Shown here piece by piece: positions 62,764-64,000 of a stretch of DNA of 64,000 bases. The DNA is taken from assembly GCF_021601385.1 (NCBI RefSeq), contig NZ_BQHO01000013.1, forward strand, positions 62,001 through 126,000. The letters are read 5' to 3'. Below the pieces are notes generated by a model, which did not search any database, was not told the origin of the DNA, and saw only the letters and a list, made by a program, of their open reading frames with translations. Made by a program: the position numbers and the translations under genes. Positions within the stretch are counted from its first letter, which is position 1. Each line of letters begins with the position of its first letter. The DNA comes from Pseudomonas parasichuanensis. GTDB lineage: Bacteria; Pseudomonadota; Gammaproteobacteria; Pseudomonadales; Pseudomonadaceae.

Positions 62764-64000
62764 ATGGCAACCCAACCTTGCTCCGCCCCCGCGCAACTGC
62801 GCCGTGTCCTGGGCCTGCCCGCCCTGGTGTTCTTCGGCCTGGTGTACATGGTCCCGCTGACCATCTTCACCACCTACGGCATCGTCACCGAACTCACCGG
62901 TGGCCGCACCGCCGGCGCCTACCTGGTCACCCTGCTGGCCATGCTGTTCACCGCCACGTCCTACAGCTTCATGGTCCGGCGCTTCCCCGTCGCGGGCTCG
63001 GCGTACTCCTACACCAACATGGCCTTCGGCCCCAATATCGGCTTTCTGGCCGGCTGGTCGCTGCTGCTCGATTACCTGTTCATCCCGATGATCAACTACC
63101 TGCTGATCGGGCTGTTCCTCAACATCGCCTTCCCGGCCATCCCGGCCTGGGCCATCGTGCTGGCCTCCATCGCCCTGGTGACGGTGCTCAACGTGATCGG
63201 CATCCACTCGGTGGCCAAGACCAGCAACCTGATCGTCGGTGCGCAGATCGTCTTCATCGGGGTGTTCGTCGCCCTGTCGTGGCAGGGCCTGGCCGGGCAG
63301 CCGGTAGACCTGCTGGCGCCGCTGCGCGGTGATGGCAGCGCACCGGGCTTTGGCGCGCTGATGGCGGGGGCGGCGGTGCTGTGCCTGTCGTTCCTCGGCT
63401 TCGACGCCGTCTCCACCCTGGCCGAAGAGTGCAAGGATGCCCGCCGCGACGTGCCACGGGCGATCATCCTCACCACCCTGGGCGCCGGCCTGCTGTTCAC
63501 TGTGCTGGCCTATGTCAGCCAGCTGGTGCTGCCGGGCAGCCACTTCGCCAATGCCGATGCCGCGGCCAACGAAGTGATGCTCAAGGCCGGCGGGCAGTTC
63601 CTCGCCAACTTCTTCACCGCCGCCTTCGTTGCCGGCAGCCTGGGCTCGGCGCTGGCCTCGCAGGCGGCAGTGTCGCGCATCCTGTTCACCATGGGCCGCG
63701 ACCGCGTGCTGCCGCAGCGCAGTTTCGGCTACCTGTCGCCGCGCTTCGGCACACCGGTGTTCGCCACCCTGCTGGTGTCGGCGTTCTCGCTGCTGGCGTT
63801 GGTGATCGACCTGGCCACCCTCGCCTCGCTGATCAGCTTTGGCGCGCTGGTGGCGTTTTCGGCGGTGAACCTGGCGGTGGTGAAGACGCACCTGGTGAAC
63901 GAAAGCGCGCATCGCAACCTCAAGGGGTTGCTGCGCTATGGCGCGGTGCCGTTGGTGGGGTTGGGGCTGACCTTGTGGCTGTGGACCAGCCTGTCGGCGC
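62764..64000 (+). CDS. APC-superfamily amino acid/polyamine permease, cut by the right edge
   Basis: At least 412 residues, open to the window edge, so the C terminus is missing. The N terminus (MATQPCSAPAQLRRVLGLPA, then VFFGLVYMVPLTIFTTYGIV) and about eleven hydrophobic helices fit the APC family; LSFLGFDAVSTLAEECKDAR is the conserved helix 6-loop segment. It resembles the putrescine importer PuuP, but substrate assignment needs the full sequence and neighbours. The ATG at 62764 has AGGA upstream and follows an AT-rich promoter region (62640-62750). Confidence 0.88.
   Translation, partial: MATQPCSAPAQLRRVLGLPALVFFGLVYMVPLTIFTTYGIVTELTGGRTAGAYLVTLLAMLFTATSYSFMVRRFPVAGSAYSYTNMAFGPNIGFLAGWSLLLDYLFIPMINYLLIGLFLNIAFPAIPAWAIVLASIALVTVLNVIGIHSVAKTSNLIVGAQIVFIGVFVALSWQGLAGQPVDLLAPLRGDGSAPGFGALMAGAAVLCLSFLGFDAVSTLAEECKDARRDVPRAIILTTLGAGLLFTVLAYVSQLVLPGSHFANADAAANEVMLKAGGQFLANFFTAAFVAGSLGSALASQAAVSRILFTMGRDRVLPQRSFGYLSPRFGTPVFATLLVSAFSLLALVIDLATLASLISFGALVAFSAVNLAVVKTHLVNESAHRNLKGLLRYGAVPLVGLGLTLWLWTSLSA

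Overview
This 64 kb window is high-GC chromosomal DNA from a fluorescent pseudomonad, most likely of the Pseudomonas putida group. The evidence is gene content and order (pqqF-pqqABCDE, bioBFHCD-comF-modE, glcB, waaFCGP, glnE, aceEF, dipA, msrA, creBCD) and the many Pseudomonas-type REP palindromes between genes. I see no phage, plasmid, insertion sequence, CRISPR array, rRNA or tRNA. Most of the window is conserved core genome. The assignments come from reading the protein sequences and from recall of the families; no database search was run.

Layout. 0.1-7.7 kb: PQQ biosynthesis (pqqF, pqqA-E) followed by an overlapping S9 peptidase. 7.8-10.5 kb: a Pmp3-type micro-membrane protein, a class III aminotransferase and a divergent LysR regulator. 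10.9-16.2 kb: two large paralogous acyl-CoA dehydrogenases flanking a membrane diguanylate cyclase. 16.4-21.3 kb: a small flagellar-rod-like protein and the biotin operon bioBFHCD on the minus strand, with a BirA-type operator in front of it. 21.4-25.9 kb: comF, a ModE-type regulator, SrkA kinase, RarD permease and a GcvR-like ACT protein. 26.3-31.9 kb: malate synthase G, a receiver-only response regulator, and a translationally coupled cNMP/CBS/nucleotidyltransferase-exonuclease pair. 32.1-37.7 kb: an iron-siderophore cell-surface signalling set (FecI-like sigma, FecR-like anti-sigma, TonB receptor, PepSY membrane protein, small membrane protein).

37.8-44.8 kb: an LPS inner-core operon, waaF-waaC-waaG-waaP plus three more kinase-like genes, every junction abutting or overlapping. 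44.9-52.6 kb: glnE and, in the other direction, the aceE-aceF pyruvate dehydrogenase genes. 52.9-57.1 kb: the c-di-GMP phosphodiesterase dipA, msrA and a glutathione S-transferase. 57.2-60.9 kb: creBCD on the minus strand. 61-64 kb: a retropepsin-like periplasmic protein, a PlsC-type acyltransferase and an APC permease that runs off the right edge.

Nothing here is clearly a new system. The observations most worth a second look are: a near-perfect BirA operator overlapping the comF start codon region; a pair of identical-core palindromes (GTAGT-N3-ACTAC) in front of aceE; a run of kinase-like LPS genes that includes a tandem two-kinase protein and one with HGC in place of HRD; two consensus DnaA boxes in an intergenic spacer; and a receiver protein divergent from the CBS/nucleotidyltransferase-exonuclease pair.
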